From positions 639-7,312 of the forward strand of contig PLNY01000303.1 of NCBI GenBank assembly GCA_003141915.1: a stretch of 6,674 nucleotides of DNA, read 5' to 3'. Shown here piece by piece: positions 1-6,071 of the stretch (its first letter is position 1; each line of letters starts with the position of its first letter). The translations under genes and the position numbers were made by a program. This stretch comes from Anaerolineae bacterium (GTDB lineage: Bacteria; Chloroflexota; Anaerolineae; Anaerolineales; Villigracilaceae). The notes under the pieces were generated by a model that was given only the letters and a program-made list of their open reading frames with translations, did not search any database and was not told the origin of the DNA.

Positions 1-2939
1 TCGCCGGGCTTGGCTCCCTGCGCCATTTTGATCTGCAAGTCGGTCGCGTTGACGAGATATTCACTGGTCACACCAAACCGCGCCGATGCCACTTGCTTGA
101 TGGCGCTCTTTTTCGAGTCGCCGTTGGGCAGGGGTTTATAGCGTTGCGGATCTTCGCCGCCTTCACCGGTGTTGCTTCTGCCTCCGATGCGGTTCATGGC
201 AATGGCAAGGGCTTCGTGCGCTTCCCTGCTGATCGAGCCATAGCTCATCGCACCGGTCTTGAACCGGCGCATGATCGAGGCCGCCGGTTCCACTTCTTCC
301 AGCGGAATGGGATGTGCCGCGTTCTTGAACTCGAACAGACTTCGCAGTGTTCCCTTTTGGATATTCATATCGTTGATCAGTGCCGAGAATTCCTTGAACG
401 TAGCGTAGCTGTTGGTACGGACCGCTTTTTGCAGTTTGTATACAGTCTCCGGATTGAACCCGTGATACTCTCCTTCACTGCGCCACTGATATTCACCGCC
501 GGTTTGCAGATTACGTGTTGCCATCGTCCGGTCAGGATATCCCTGGCGATGACGCATTTCGGCTTCCTGCGCGATGATCGTCAGGTCAATGCCGCCGATG
601 CGGGAGGACGTCCAAGTGAAGTATTTGTCAATCACGCTCTGATGAATACCGAGCGCTTCGAAGATCTGCGCGCCGCAGTAACTCTGAATGGACGAAATCC
701 CCATTTTCGACAGCGTCTTGACAATGCCCTTAGTGGCAGCTTTCAGGAAATTCATAACGGCGGCTTTGTATTCGATATTCTTCAGCTCGTTGCGAGCAAT
801 CAATTCGTCGAGCGTTTCGTAGACCAGGTAAGGATTGATGGCGGTCGCGCCGTATCCAATCAGCGCGGCGAAATGATGAACCTCACGCGGCTCGCCGCTT
901 TCCAACAGCAAGCCTACCTGTGTGCGCGTACCGGAGCGGATCAGATGATGGTGCAAGCCGGAAACCGCCAAGAGCGCGGGGATCGGCACATGGTCATGAT
1001 CGACGCCGCGATCCGAAATAATGATCAAATTGAAACCTCGCGCAATGGCAGCGTCCACAGATTGGAACATTTCATCCATCGCCTGCTCCAATCCGATGCC
1101 ACCCGAGCCGCGTGGGAACAGGATCGGCACGGTCATGACCGCAAAACCAGGGACCTTGTCGTGGCGGATCTTCGCGAGGTCCTTATTGGTCATCAGCGGA
1201 TAGTCCAGCCGAATTTGATGACAGCTCTGCGGAGTCGGATTAAGAATATTGCTTTCTGCGCCGACCATCACTTCGGTAGCAATCACCAATTCTTCGCGGA
1301 TCGCATCGATCGGTGGATTCGTCACCTGGGCAAAGAGCTGTTTGAAATAGTCGTACAGCAACTTCGGTTTGTCAGAAAGAACCGCCAGAGCGGCATCGTT
1401 TCCCATCGACCCGACCGGCTCCACGCCGTTCTGAGCCATCGGCATCAAGACCATGTTCATATCTTCGTCGGTGTAACCAAACGCCTGCTGGCGCTGCACC
1501 ACCGTTGAGAAGTCCGTCTGCGGTACTAGCGCGCCTTCGGCTTCCGGTAATTCATCCAGTTTGATCTGATATTTATTCAGCCAATCACGATAAGGATGTT
1601 CCGTTGCCAGCTTGTGCTTGATCTCATCATCGCTGATGATTCGCCCCTGGTTGGTATCCACTAAAAGCATCCGGCCCGGCTTGAGCCGCCCCTTGGAGAC
1701 GACATTCTCAGGAGGAATGTCAATCACTCCCACTTCGGACGCAAGGATGATCTGTTCATCCTTGGTGATGTAATAACGGGCCGGACGAAGACCGTTGCGG
1801 TCAAGCGAAGCGCCAATCATGATGCCGTCGCTGAAGCACATCGCAGCGGGGCCATCCCAGGGTTCCATCAGGTTGGCATGATATTCGTAGAAGGCGCGCT
1901 TATCGTCGGGCATGCTCTCGTGCTTGGACCAAGGCTCGGGGATCATCATCATCATGGCGTGCGGAAGGGAACGTCCCGCCAGCGTTAGGAGTTCGAGACA
2001 ATTGTCGAACATGGCAGTATCGCTGCCATCGGGCTGCATGACGGGTAATACCTTCTTGATCTCCTCACCAAACACAGGCGATTCCAGCAGATTCTCTTGC
2101 GCGTTCAGCCAGTTGACGTTGCCGCGTAAAGTATTGATCTCACCATTGTGAGAAACATACCGATAAGGATGGGCACGCTCCCAACTGGGAAAGGTATTGG
2201 TGCTGAAACGTGAATGGACAATGGCAAGCGCGCTTTCCATGTCCGGCTCGGACAGGTCAGGAAAATAGCCCCGCAGTTGATCCGAAACCAGCATACCTTT
2301 ATAAATGAGCGTCTTGTAAGAAAGACTTGCTATGTAGAAATATTTTCCACCGACGAATACATCGCCGTAGCGGATGGCATTTTCTGCGCGCTTGCGAATG
2401 ATGTATAACCGGCGCTCGAAATCCATGTCCGTCGCAATGCGCGGATCGCGGGCGATAAAGACCATGCGCATTTTCGGCTCGGCGCGCTTGGCAGTATCGC
2501 CTAAGGCGCTGTTATTGGTCTTGACCGTGCGCCAGCCCAGCACGTGCTGTCCCTCCGATGCAATGATCGCTTCAAAATGCATTTCGATGGCGCGCCGTTG
2601 ACTCGGATCGGGCGGCAAAAACACCATCCCAACGCCATACTTGCCCGGCTCAGGCAAACTGAAACCATGACGTTCTGCCTTTCTCTGCAAAAAGGCGTGC
2701 GGCACCTGGATCATCATGCCGGCGCCGTCGCCGGTGTTCGGCTCGACGCCGCGTGCGCCGCGATGGGTCATGTTCGTCAGGACTTCCAATCCCTGTTCGA
2801 GAATGCGGTGGGACTTTTTGCCGTTGATGTTGACGACCATTCCCACCCCGCAAGCATCATGCTCGAATTGCGGATCATACAAACCCTGTCTCGTGGGTAA
2901 CCCAATTTGTTGTGATTTTTCCTCAGAACGTTTACGCAT
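1..2939 (-). CDS. gltB: Glutamate synthase, large (alpha) subunit, N-terminal 979 residues; 3' end outside window
   Basis: Large subunit of glutamate synthase (GOGAT), which moves the amide nitrogen of glutamine onto 2-oxoglutarate to make two glutamates in the cytoplasm. I translated the minus strand from the ATG at 2939 to the window edge and met no stop or frameshift. Residues 1-29 look like the propeptide removed to expose Cys30 (HDACGVGMV), the class II glutaminase nucleophile. RFSTNTFPSW (244-253) and HNGEIN (264-269) are further glutaminase-domain motifs. The central domain includes FGYTDEDMN from 487 and NPPIDAIREE from 541. The FMN-binding synthase domain starts near 890, with AMSYGSISREAHEALAIAMN around 900 and TGEGGEDPQR from 924. 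The family is about 1500 residues, so the rest of the FMN domain, the Fe-S cysteines and the C-terminal beta-helix lie outside. It follows lysZ by 26 nt with a strong GGAAGG, so it is probably cotranscribed. Identity is very secure. Confidence 0.97.
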   Translation of the reverse strand, partial: MRKRSEEKSQQIGLPTRQGLYDPQFEHDACGVGMVVNINGKKSHRILEQGLEVLTNMTHRGARGVEPNTGDGAGMMIQVPHAFLQRKAERHGFSLPEPGKYGVGMVFLPPDPSQRRAIEMHFEAIIASEGQHVLGWRTVKTNNSALGDTAKRAEPKMRMVFIARDPRIATDMDFERRLYIIRKRAENAIRYGDVFVGGKYFYIASLSYKTLIYKGMLVSDQLRGYFPDLSEPDMESALAIVHSRFSTNTFPSWERAHPYRYVSHNGEINTLRGNVNWLNAQENLLESPVFGEEIKKVLPVMQPDGSDTAMFDNCLELLTLAGRSLPHAMMMMIPEPWSKHESMPDDKRAFYEYHANLMEPWDGPAAMCFSDGIMIGASLDRNGLRPARYYITKDEQIILASEVGVIDIPPENVVSKGRLKPGRMLLVDTNQGRIISDDEIKHKLATEHPYRDWLNKYQIKLDELPEAEGALVPQTDFSTVVQRQQAFGYTDEDMNMVLMPMAQNGVEPVGSMGNDAALAVLSDKPKLLYDYFKQLFAQVTNPPIDAIREELVIATEVMVGAESNILNPTPQSCHQIRLDYPLMTNKDLAKIRHDKVPGFAVMTVPILFPRGSGGIGLEQAMDEMFQSVDAAIARGFNLIIISDRGVDHDHVPIPALLAVSGLHHHLIRSGTRTQVGLLLESGEPREVHHFAALIGYGATAINPYLVYETLDELIARNELKNIEYKAAVMNFLKAATKGIVKTLSKMGISSIQSYCGAQIFEALGIHQSVIDKYFTWTSSRIGGIDLTIIAQEAEMRHRQGYPDRTMATRNLQTGGEYQWRSEGEYHGFNPETVYKLQKAVRTNSYATFKEFSALINDMNIQKGTLRSLFEFKNAAHPIPLEEVEPAASIMRRFKTGAMSYGSISREAHEALAIAMNRIGGRSNTGEGGEDPQRYKPLPNGDSKKSAIKQVASARFGVTSEYLVNATDLQIKMAQGAKPG

Positions 2940-2944
2940 AAAGG

Positions 2945-2950
2945 CCTTCC
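2945..2950 (-). promoter_or_regulatory. Ribosome binding site of gltB
   Basis: The minus strand reads GGAAGG five nucleotides before the ATG at 2939. It supports this start, which gives a 29-residue propeptide before the catalytic Cys30. It lies in the 26-nt gap after the lysZ stop, too short a gap for a normal separate promoter plus leader. Confidence 0.75.
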
Positions 2951-2965
2951 TTTGTCTTTAGGTTG

Positions 2966-3781
2966 TCATCCGATTACCGTGCCATTTCCAGCCAATGCGG
3001 CTGAGATCGGTTTATCGATTCTGCCATCTGCAATAATCACGCGGCTCACGCCGCCCTTCAGCGCTTCTTCCGCGCCCAAAACTTTTTTCTTCATCCGACC
3101 TTGCGCGGCTTCGAGCGCGTCAGATAATTGACTCTGCGTCAACTGCCGGATCAGTGTCGATTCATCCGGAAAGTTTTTCATCAGCCCTGGGACGGCTGTG
3201 AGCAGCACCAGTGTCTCTGCTTTCAACGCGGATGCAACCATCGCCGCGGCGCGGTCCGCATCCACATTCAACGCTTCGCCCTTTTCACTGACCGCCATTG
3301 GTGCGATGACCGGCACATATCCGCCAGCCAATAAAGTTTGAAGCAACTCCGCGTTGACGCATTCGATCTTTCCAGTATAGTCGTCGCGGATGATTTTGCG
3401 CTTACCATTCTCGATGCTCTGAATCGAATCTTTGCGCGTGGCTTGCATGAGTTTTCCATCGACGCCGCTTAAACCCAATGCATTAATACCAAGCATCTGC
3501 AATTGTTCGACCAATAACGTGTTGACTTTTCCGTTCACAGCCATTGCAAAAATCTCCAATGTCTTGCGATCCGTGTAGCGCGAAGTATATCCCGAGGGCG
3601 ACGTAATAAATTTCGGCGGTGCGCCTAAGGCTTCGCCTAATGAATTCGCTTCGGCAGAACCGCCATGCACAAGGACAAGCTGCATATCCTGTTTCAATAA
3701 TTCAACGGCATCTTTACAGATCGCGGAAAAATCCACGCCTTCGGTGCCGCCAAGTTTGACAACAATGATTGATTGAGTCAT
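2966..3781 (-). CDS. lysZ: LysW-aminoadipate (or LysW-glutamate) kinase, LysZ/ArgB family
   Basis: Amino-acid kinase family protein of 271 residues that phosphorylates the side-chain carboxylate of the LysW-bound substrate, the step before LysY. Visible motifs are VVKLGG (7-12), VHGGSAE (38-44), SRYTDRKTLEIF (67-78), GLSGVDG (103-109), the ATP-site region NVDADRAAAM (172-181), TAVPGL (195-200) and QGRMKKKVLGAEEALKGG (227-244). Classical N-acetylglutamate kinases usually have VHGGGP at the glycine loop. The VHGGSAE form and the TDRKTLEIF block match the Thermus LysZ sequence as I remember it, so I call LysZ rather than ordinary ArgB. The frame is open back to an ATG at 3889, which would add 36 residues, but that extension overlaps the end of lysY and runs through a palindromic repeat. 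The start at 3781 gives a normal N-terminus and has a good ribosome site. Substrate choice, aminoadipate or glutamate, cannot be settled from this protein alone. Confidence 0.93.
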   Translation of the reverse strand: MTQSIIVVKLGGTEGVDFSAICKDAVELLKQDMQLVLVHGGSAEANSLGEALGAPPKFITSPSGYTSRYTDRKTLEIFAMAVNGKVNTLLVEQLQMLGINALGLSGVDGKLMQATRKDSIQSIENGKRKIIRDDYTGKIECVNAELLQTLLAGGYVPVIAPMAVSEKGEALNVDADRAAAMVASALKAETLVLLTAVPGLMKNFPDESTLIRQLTQSQLSDALEAAQGRMKKKVLGAEEALKGGVSRVIIADGRIDKPISAALAGNGTVIG

Positions 3782-3787
3782 TAAATT

Positions 3788-3791
3788 CTCC
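3788..3791 (-). promoter_or_regulatory. Ribosome binding site deciding the lysZ start
   Basis: The minus strand reads CGGAGAA with the GGAG core six nucleotides before the ATG at 3781. This favours a 271-residue LysZ over the 307-residue reading from 3889, whose extra residues come from the lysY end and the spacer repeat. Confidence 0.8.
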
Positions 3792-3802
3792 GTTGAAAAC
3801 AT

Positions 3803-3842
3803 GAGATTGCCACGTCGCCGCCATGCGGCTCCTCGCAATGAC
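3803..3842 (-). repeat. Short palindromic repeat in the lysY-lysZ gap (GTCATTGCGAGG type)
   Basis: On the minus strand the element begins GTCATTGCGAGGAGCCGC and ends GCGGCGACGTGGCAATCTC, with ATG between these two halves. The ends (ATTGC/GCAAT) and the core (GCCGC/GCGGC) are complementary, so it can fold as an imperfect hairpin. It begins 3 nt after the lysY stop codon and ends about 12 nt before the lysZ ribosome site. I recognise the general form (GTCATTGCGAG ... GCAATCTC) as a dispersed intergenic repeat seen in many bacterial genomes; this is from memory. Copy number in this genome cannot be judged from one window. Confidence 0.65.
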
Positions 3843-3845
3843 ATA

Positions 3846-4880
3846 TTAAATAGGATGCAAGCCCGCAAACTCCAAGCCCAGCGTTTCATCCCAACCCATC
3901 ATCAAGTTCATGCACTGAACCGCCGTGCCTGCCGCGCCTTTCATAAGATTGTCGATGGCGCACATCGAAACGACGTGACCGTTGCTTTCATCAAGATCAA
4001 AACCGAGATCCGCATAATTCGAGCCAGCCAAAATCTTTGGCTCCGGCACGCGATAGATTCCGCGTTGTTCCTTCACGACGCGAACGAATGGATTCTCATT
4101 TGCCGCGGCGCGATATGCCTTCCATAAATCCTTCGTCGTCACTCCAGATTTAACATTTGCATGTGCCGTTGCGAGAACGCCGCGCACCAAATCCACGGAA
4201 GTCATCGTCAATGAAACGTTCGTCACTCCTAATTCCTGCATCACTTCGGCGGTGTGACGATGCCCAAAGGGAGAAAAGGTCCGGATCACGGAAGCCCGTT
4301 CGGGGTGGTGCGAAGCGGAGTTTCCCTCCGCCCCGCCTTCTGATGATCCAACTTTTATTTCGATGATGATCGGCGCGTTCTTGTCAATTAAATCCGCTTT
4401 GACCAGTGGAAGCAAGGCAAGATTGCTGGCTGTTGCATTGCATCCCACGCCGCTGACATAATTTGCCGCCGCAAGCTCCGCTCGATGAAGTTCAGGCAAA
4501 CCGTAAACGAACTTATTTAACCATTCCGGCATGGCATGTTTCTCGCCATACCATTTCTCGTAAACCGCCGCGTCGCGGAGACGAAAATCTGCTGCAAGGT
4601 CAACAATCTTCGTTGCCAGTTTTGTATACTGATCAATATGATGCTGCGCTTGCCCATGCGGCTGAGCCAGGAAAAGCACATCCACCGATTCGAGTTGCGA
4701 TGGATCGCTGAATTTAAGCTGCGTGCGCTTCCGCAAATTGGGATGCGTCTGATAAACAAACTCACCCATGTGCGAACGCGAGGTAACTTGCTTGACTTCA
4801 ACTTTCGGATGGTCGAGCAAAAGCCGCAACGCCTCGCCGCCGCCATAACCGGAACCGCCAATAATGGAAACGCTTGTCAT
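3846..4880 (-). CDS. lysY: LysW-aminoadipate (or LysW-glutamate) semialdehyde dehydrogenase, LysY/ArgC family
   Basis: NADPH-dependent reductase of 344 residues that converts the LysW-bound acyl phosphate made by LysZ into the semialdehyde. The Rossmann nucleotide loop GGSGYGGGEALRLL lies at 8-21. VDLAADFRLRD (93-103) is an ArgC-family block, and the catalytic cysteine is C147 in GVGCNATAS. ASHHPERA (189-196) and GHRHTAE (206-212), the latter carrying the conserved histidines, follow, and the protein ends with GWDETLGLEFAGLHPI. These blocks, including KQVTSR (30-35) and SHHPERA, match Thermus LysY as I recall it closely along the full length, and the C-terminus ends at the family's normal place. 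The ATG at 4880 is preceded by AGGAG and begins just before the Rossmann strand. Family assignment is secure; whether the natural substrate is the aminoadipyl or the glutamyl carrier is inferred from LysX next door. Confidence 0.94.
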   Translation of the reverse strand: MTSVSIIGGSGYGGGEALRLLLDHPKVEVKQVTSRSHMGEFVYQTHPNLRKRTQLKFSDPSQLESVDVLFLAQPHGQAQHHIDQYTKLATKIVDLAADFRLRDAAVYEKWYGEKHAMPEWLNKFVYGLPELHRAELAAANYVSGVGCNATASNLALLPLVKADLIDKNAPIIIEIKVGSSEGGAEGNSASHHPERASVIRTFSPFGHRHTAEVMQELGVTNVSLTMTSVDLVRGVLATAHANVKSGVTTKDLWKAYRAAANENPFVRVVKEQRGIYRVPEPKILAGSNYADLGFDLDESNGHVVSMCAIDNLMKGAAGTAVQCMNLMMGWDETLGLEFAGLHPI

Positions 4881-4885
4881 AACTT

Positions 4886-4890
4886 CTCCT
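4886..4890 (-). promoter_or_regulatory. Ribosome binding site of lysY
   Basis: A perfect AGGAG on the minus strand lies five nucleotides before the ATG at 4880, downstream of the hairpin that fills the rest of the lysX-lysY gap. Confidence 0.8.
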
Positions 4891-4901
4891 GAACAAAAAT
4901 T

Positions 4902-4951
4902 AACACAATGGACACAAAGTTTCTTAAGCCTTCCTTCGCGTCCCTTGTGTT
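4902..4951 (-). repeat. Imperfect palindrome in the lysX-lysY gap (CTTTGTGTCC type)
   Basis: Two 18-nt arms, 4902-4919 and 4934-4951, are inverted copies with 15 of 18 positions complementary and a 14-nt loop. The outer 7 bp (AACACAA/TTGTGTT) pair perfectly. The far arm touches the first base of the lysX TGA stop (4951-4953), and the lysY ribosome site follows 11 nt beyond the other arm. On the minus strand the hairpin is not followed by a uridine run, so it is a poor candidate for an intrinsic terminator. The CTTTGTGTCC wording resembles dispersed repeats that I remember from bacterial genomes, but copy number here is unknown. Confidence 0.7.
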
Positions 4952-5817
4952 CAAACCTTTTCCTTCACAATGCTCACCACGTAATCCACGATTTCGCTTG
5001 CGATGTCAATTCCGCTCAACGGTTGAAGCGTATGAAATTCCATGGTGTGATTCACCTCGTTGATCAAAAATCCGCGCTGGGGATGTTCGATCAAATCAAC
5101 TGCCAGCACGCCGCCGCCGACTGCCTGCGCGGCTCTCAAACACAAATCTTCGATCTCCGGCGTGACCGGACATAATTCGCCTTCGCCGCCGCGCGCGGTG
5201 TTCGTGATCCAATGCGGCGATGTGCGATACATCGCGGTCAACACGCGCCCACCGATGACCACCGCGCGGATATCGCGTCCGGGCTTTTCAATATACTCCT
5301 GAATATAAAAAACCTGATGTTGTGTCGAACCGAGCATGGCTTTGTGTTCGAAGATGGCCTCGGCCGCGTCGCGGTCGTTGATCTTCGCCAGCAAGCGCCC
5401 CCACGAACCGACCACTGGCTTGACTACTACCGGATAACCCATCTGCTCCAACGCGTCCAAAGCAGACTCCGGTGTGAACGCAATAACATTGCGCGGCTGA
5501 GGCAAACTGGCATTCATGAGCAGAGCGCTGGTTGTCAACTTGTCGCCGCAGGCTTCAGCCACCGCGGCCGTATTCACCGTCGGCACGCCGAACGCGTTCA
5601 GGATTCGCAATGCATACAATCCGCTTGTGTAACTGATGCTGCGTTCCAGCACCGCGTCGTATTGTTTCCACGGTGCCGAGTCATCAAGTTCGAAACTGAT
5701 AGCGCGGTCATCGAGCCGGTCAAAATCAATGCCGCGTTTTTCGAGCGACGAGAAGATCCATTTTTCTTCCACGCGCACCCGGGAACAAAGCACGCCGATC
5801 TTTAATCTACTTTGCAT
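4951..5817 (-). CDS. lysX: LysW ligase (alpha-aminoadipate--LysW ligase type), ATP-grasp
   Basis: ATP-grasp ligase of 288 residues that joins the amino group of alpha-aminoadipate (or glutamate in ArgX relatives) to the C-terminal glutamate of LysW, protecting it for the later steps. After an N-terminal pre-ATP-grasp domain come AEACGDKLTTS (87-97), the ATP-binding VVVKPVVGSWGRLLAK (130-145), FYIQEYIEKPGRDIRAVVIG (170-189), HWITNTARGG (202-211) and the metal-binding AVDL...INEVNHTMEF (239-261). The N-T pair at 206-207 matches the N-[TS] motif that I recall as marking aminoadipate-specific LysX, where glutamate-specific ArgX has a G-F motif; this points to lysine synthesis. Length and block order fit Thermus LysX. 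After NEVNHTMEF the residues are HT, where I recall KN in Thermus. The start at 5817 sits just before the first beta strand, with GAGG four nucleotides upstream. Confidence 0.94.
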   Translation of the reverse strand: MQSRLKIGVLCSRVRVEEKWIFSSLEKRGIDFDRLDDRAISFELDDSAPWKQYDAVLERSISYTSGLYALRILNAFGVPTVNTAAVAEACGDKLTTSALLMNASLPQPRNVIAFTPESALDALEQMGYPVVVKPVVGSWGRLLAKINDRDAAEAIFEHKAMLGSTQHQVFYIQEYIEKPGRDIRAVVIGGRVLTAMYRTSPHWITNTARGGEGELCPVTPEIEDLCLRAAQAVGGGVLAVDLIEHPQRGFLINEVNHTMEFHTLQPLSGIDIASEIVDYVVSIVKEKV

Positions 5818-5821
5818 AAGG

Positions 5822-5825
5822 CCTC
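5822..5825 (-). promoter_or_regulatory. Weak, close ribosome binding site of lysX
   Basis: GAGG on the minus strand ends four nucleotides before the ATG at 5817. It is shorter and closer than the sites of lysY, lysZ and gltB, and lies just downstream of the palindromic repeat that separates lysX from lysW. Confidence 0.5.
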
Positions 5826-5835
5826 ATTGAATACG

Positions 5836-5892
5836 GAATGAGGAATGCAAAATGAGGAATAAAAATTCTGCATTCTACATTCTGCATTCTGC
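5836..5892 (-). repeat. Heptamer-based hairpin repeat in the lysW-lysX gap
   Basis: Positions 5865-5892 hold four head-to-tail 7-nt units on the plus strand (ATTCTGC, ATTCTAC, ATTCTGC, ATTCTGC). Positions 5836-5861 hold a looser run of roughly complementary units (GGAATGA, GGAATGC, AAAATGA, GGAAT). The two halves face each other across a short A-rich loop and can pair over about 26 positions with a few mismatches and wobbles. The element begins 5 nt after the lysW stop and fills most of the 80-bp gap before lysX. Such AATGCAG-type heptamer arrays are, from memory, common dispersed intergenic repeats in some environmental bacteria. Confidence 0.75.
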
Positions 5893-5897
5893 ATTTC

Positions 5898-6068
5898 CTA
5901 TTCCCCCCAATCTTCCTGCTCCATCGGCGCGAGCTGCACCGCGGCAGGTTCGAGGGCGGTGATTTCCAAATCCACGCCGCAATCGGGGCAGACGATGATC
6001 TCGCCAACTTCGGTTCCAGCATCGAGCGTAACTTCGGCAGCACATTCAGGACAAGTAACAGTAGACAT
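5898..6068 (-). CDS. lysW: LysW amino-group carrier protein
   Basis: Small carrier protein of 56 residues to which LysX attaches alpha-aminoadipate (or glutamate); the bound intermediate is then handed to LysZ and LysY. It has two zinc-binding pairs, CPEC (Cys6, Cys9) and CPDC (Cys27, Cys30), and the diagnostic C-terminus EDWGE (52-56), whose last glutamate gamma-carboxylate takes the substrate. Size and both ends agree with Thermus LysW (about 54 residues, also ending EDWGE). The protein is strongly acidic and contains no lysine, arginine or histidine at all. That fits the known docking of acidic LysW on basic patches of its enzymes. The ATG at 6068 lies 3 nt after the argH stop, and its ribosome site is inside the end of argH, so translation is probably coupled. 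The stop TAG is followed by a palindromic repeat before lysX. Confidence 0.97.
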   Translation of the reverse strand: MSTVTCPECAAEVTLDAGTEVGEIIVCPDCGVDLEITALEPAAVQLAPMEQEDWGE

Positions 6069-6071
6069 GAT

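Noticed and set aside
93..1508. 471-residue plus-strand open frame
   Set aside because: It lies wholly antisense to gltB, whose minus-strand reading shows continuous glutamate synthase motifs; its translation has no recognisable domain and no ribosome site.
1945..1956. ATC-repeat microsatellite, giving four methionines in a row in GltB
   Set aside because: A short in-frame run before IPEPW, where the family normally has a methionine-rich segment; no sign of slippage or frame disruption.
3782..3889. 36-residue N-terminal extension of LysZ
   Set aside because: It would overlap the end of lysY and be encoded mostly by a palindromic repeat; the kinase family starts at the MTQSIIVVKLGG segment, which has its own GGAG site.
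4902..4951. Intrinsic terminator after lysX
   Set aside because: There is no uridine run directly after the stem on the transcribed strand, and lysY follows with a strong ribosome site, so termination here would cut the pathway in two.
5212..5805. 197-residue plus-strand open frame
   Set aside because: Antisense to lysX, which is intact and full of ATP-grasp motifs; the plus-strand product is low-information and histidine/arginine rich, as expected from a shadow frame.
5836..5892. CRISPR-like array
   Set aside because: The units are 7 nt and directly adjacent without spacers, and no cas gene is nearby.
5807..6043. 78-residue minus-strand open frame between lysX and lysW
   Set aside because: It is out of frame with lysW and reads through the heptamer repeat; lysW in the other frame has all diagnostic residues.
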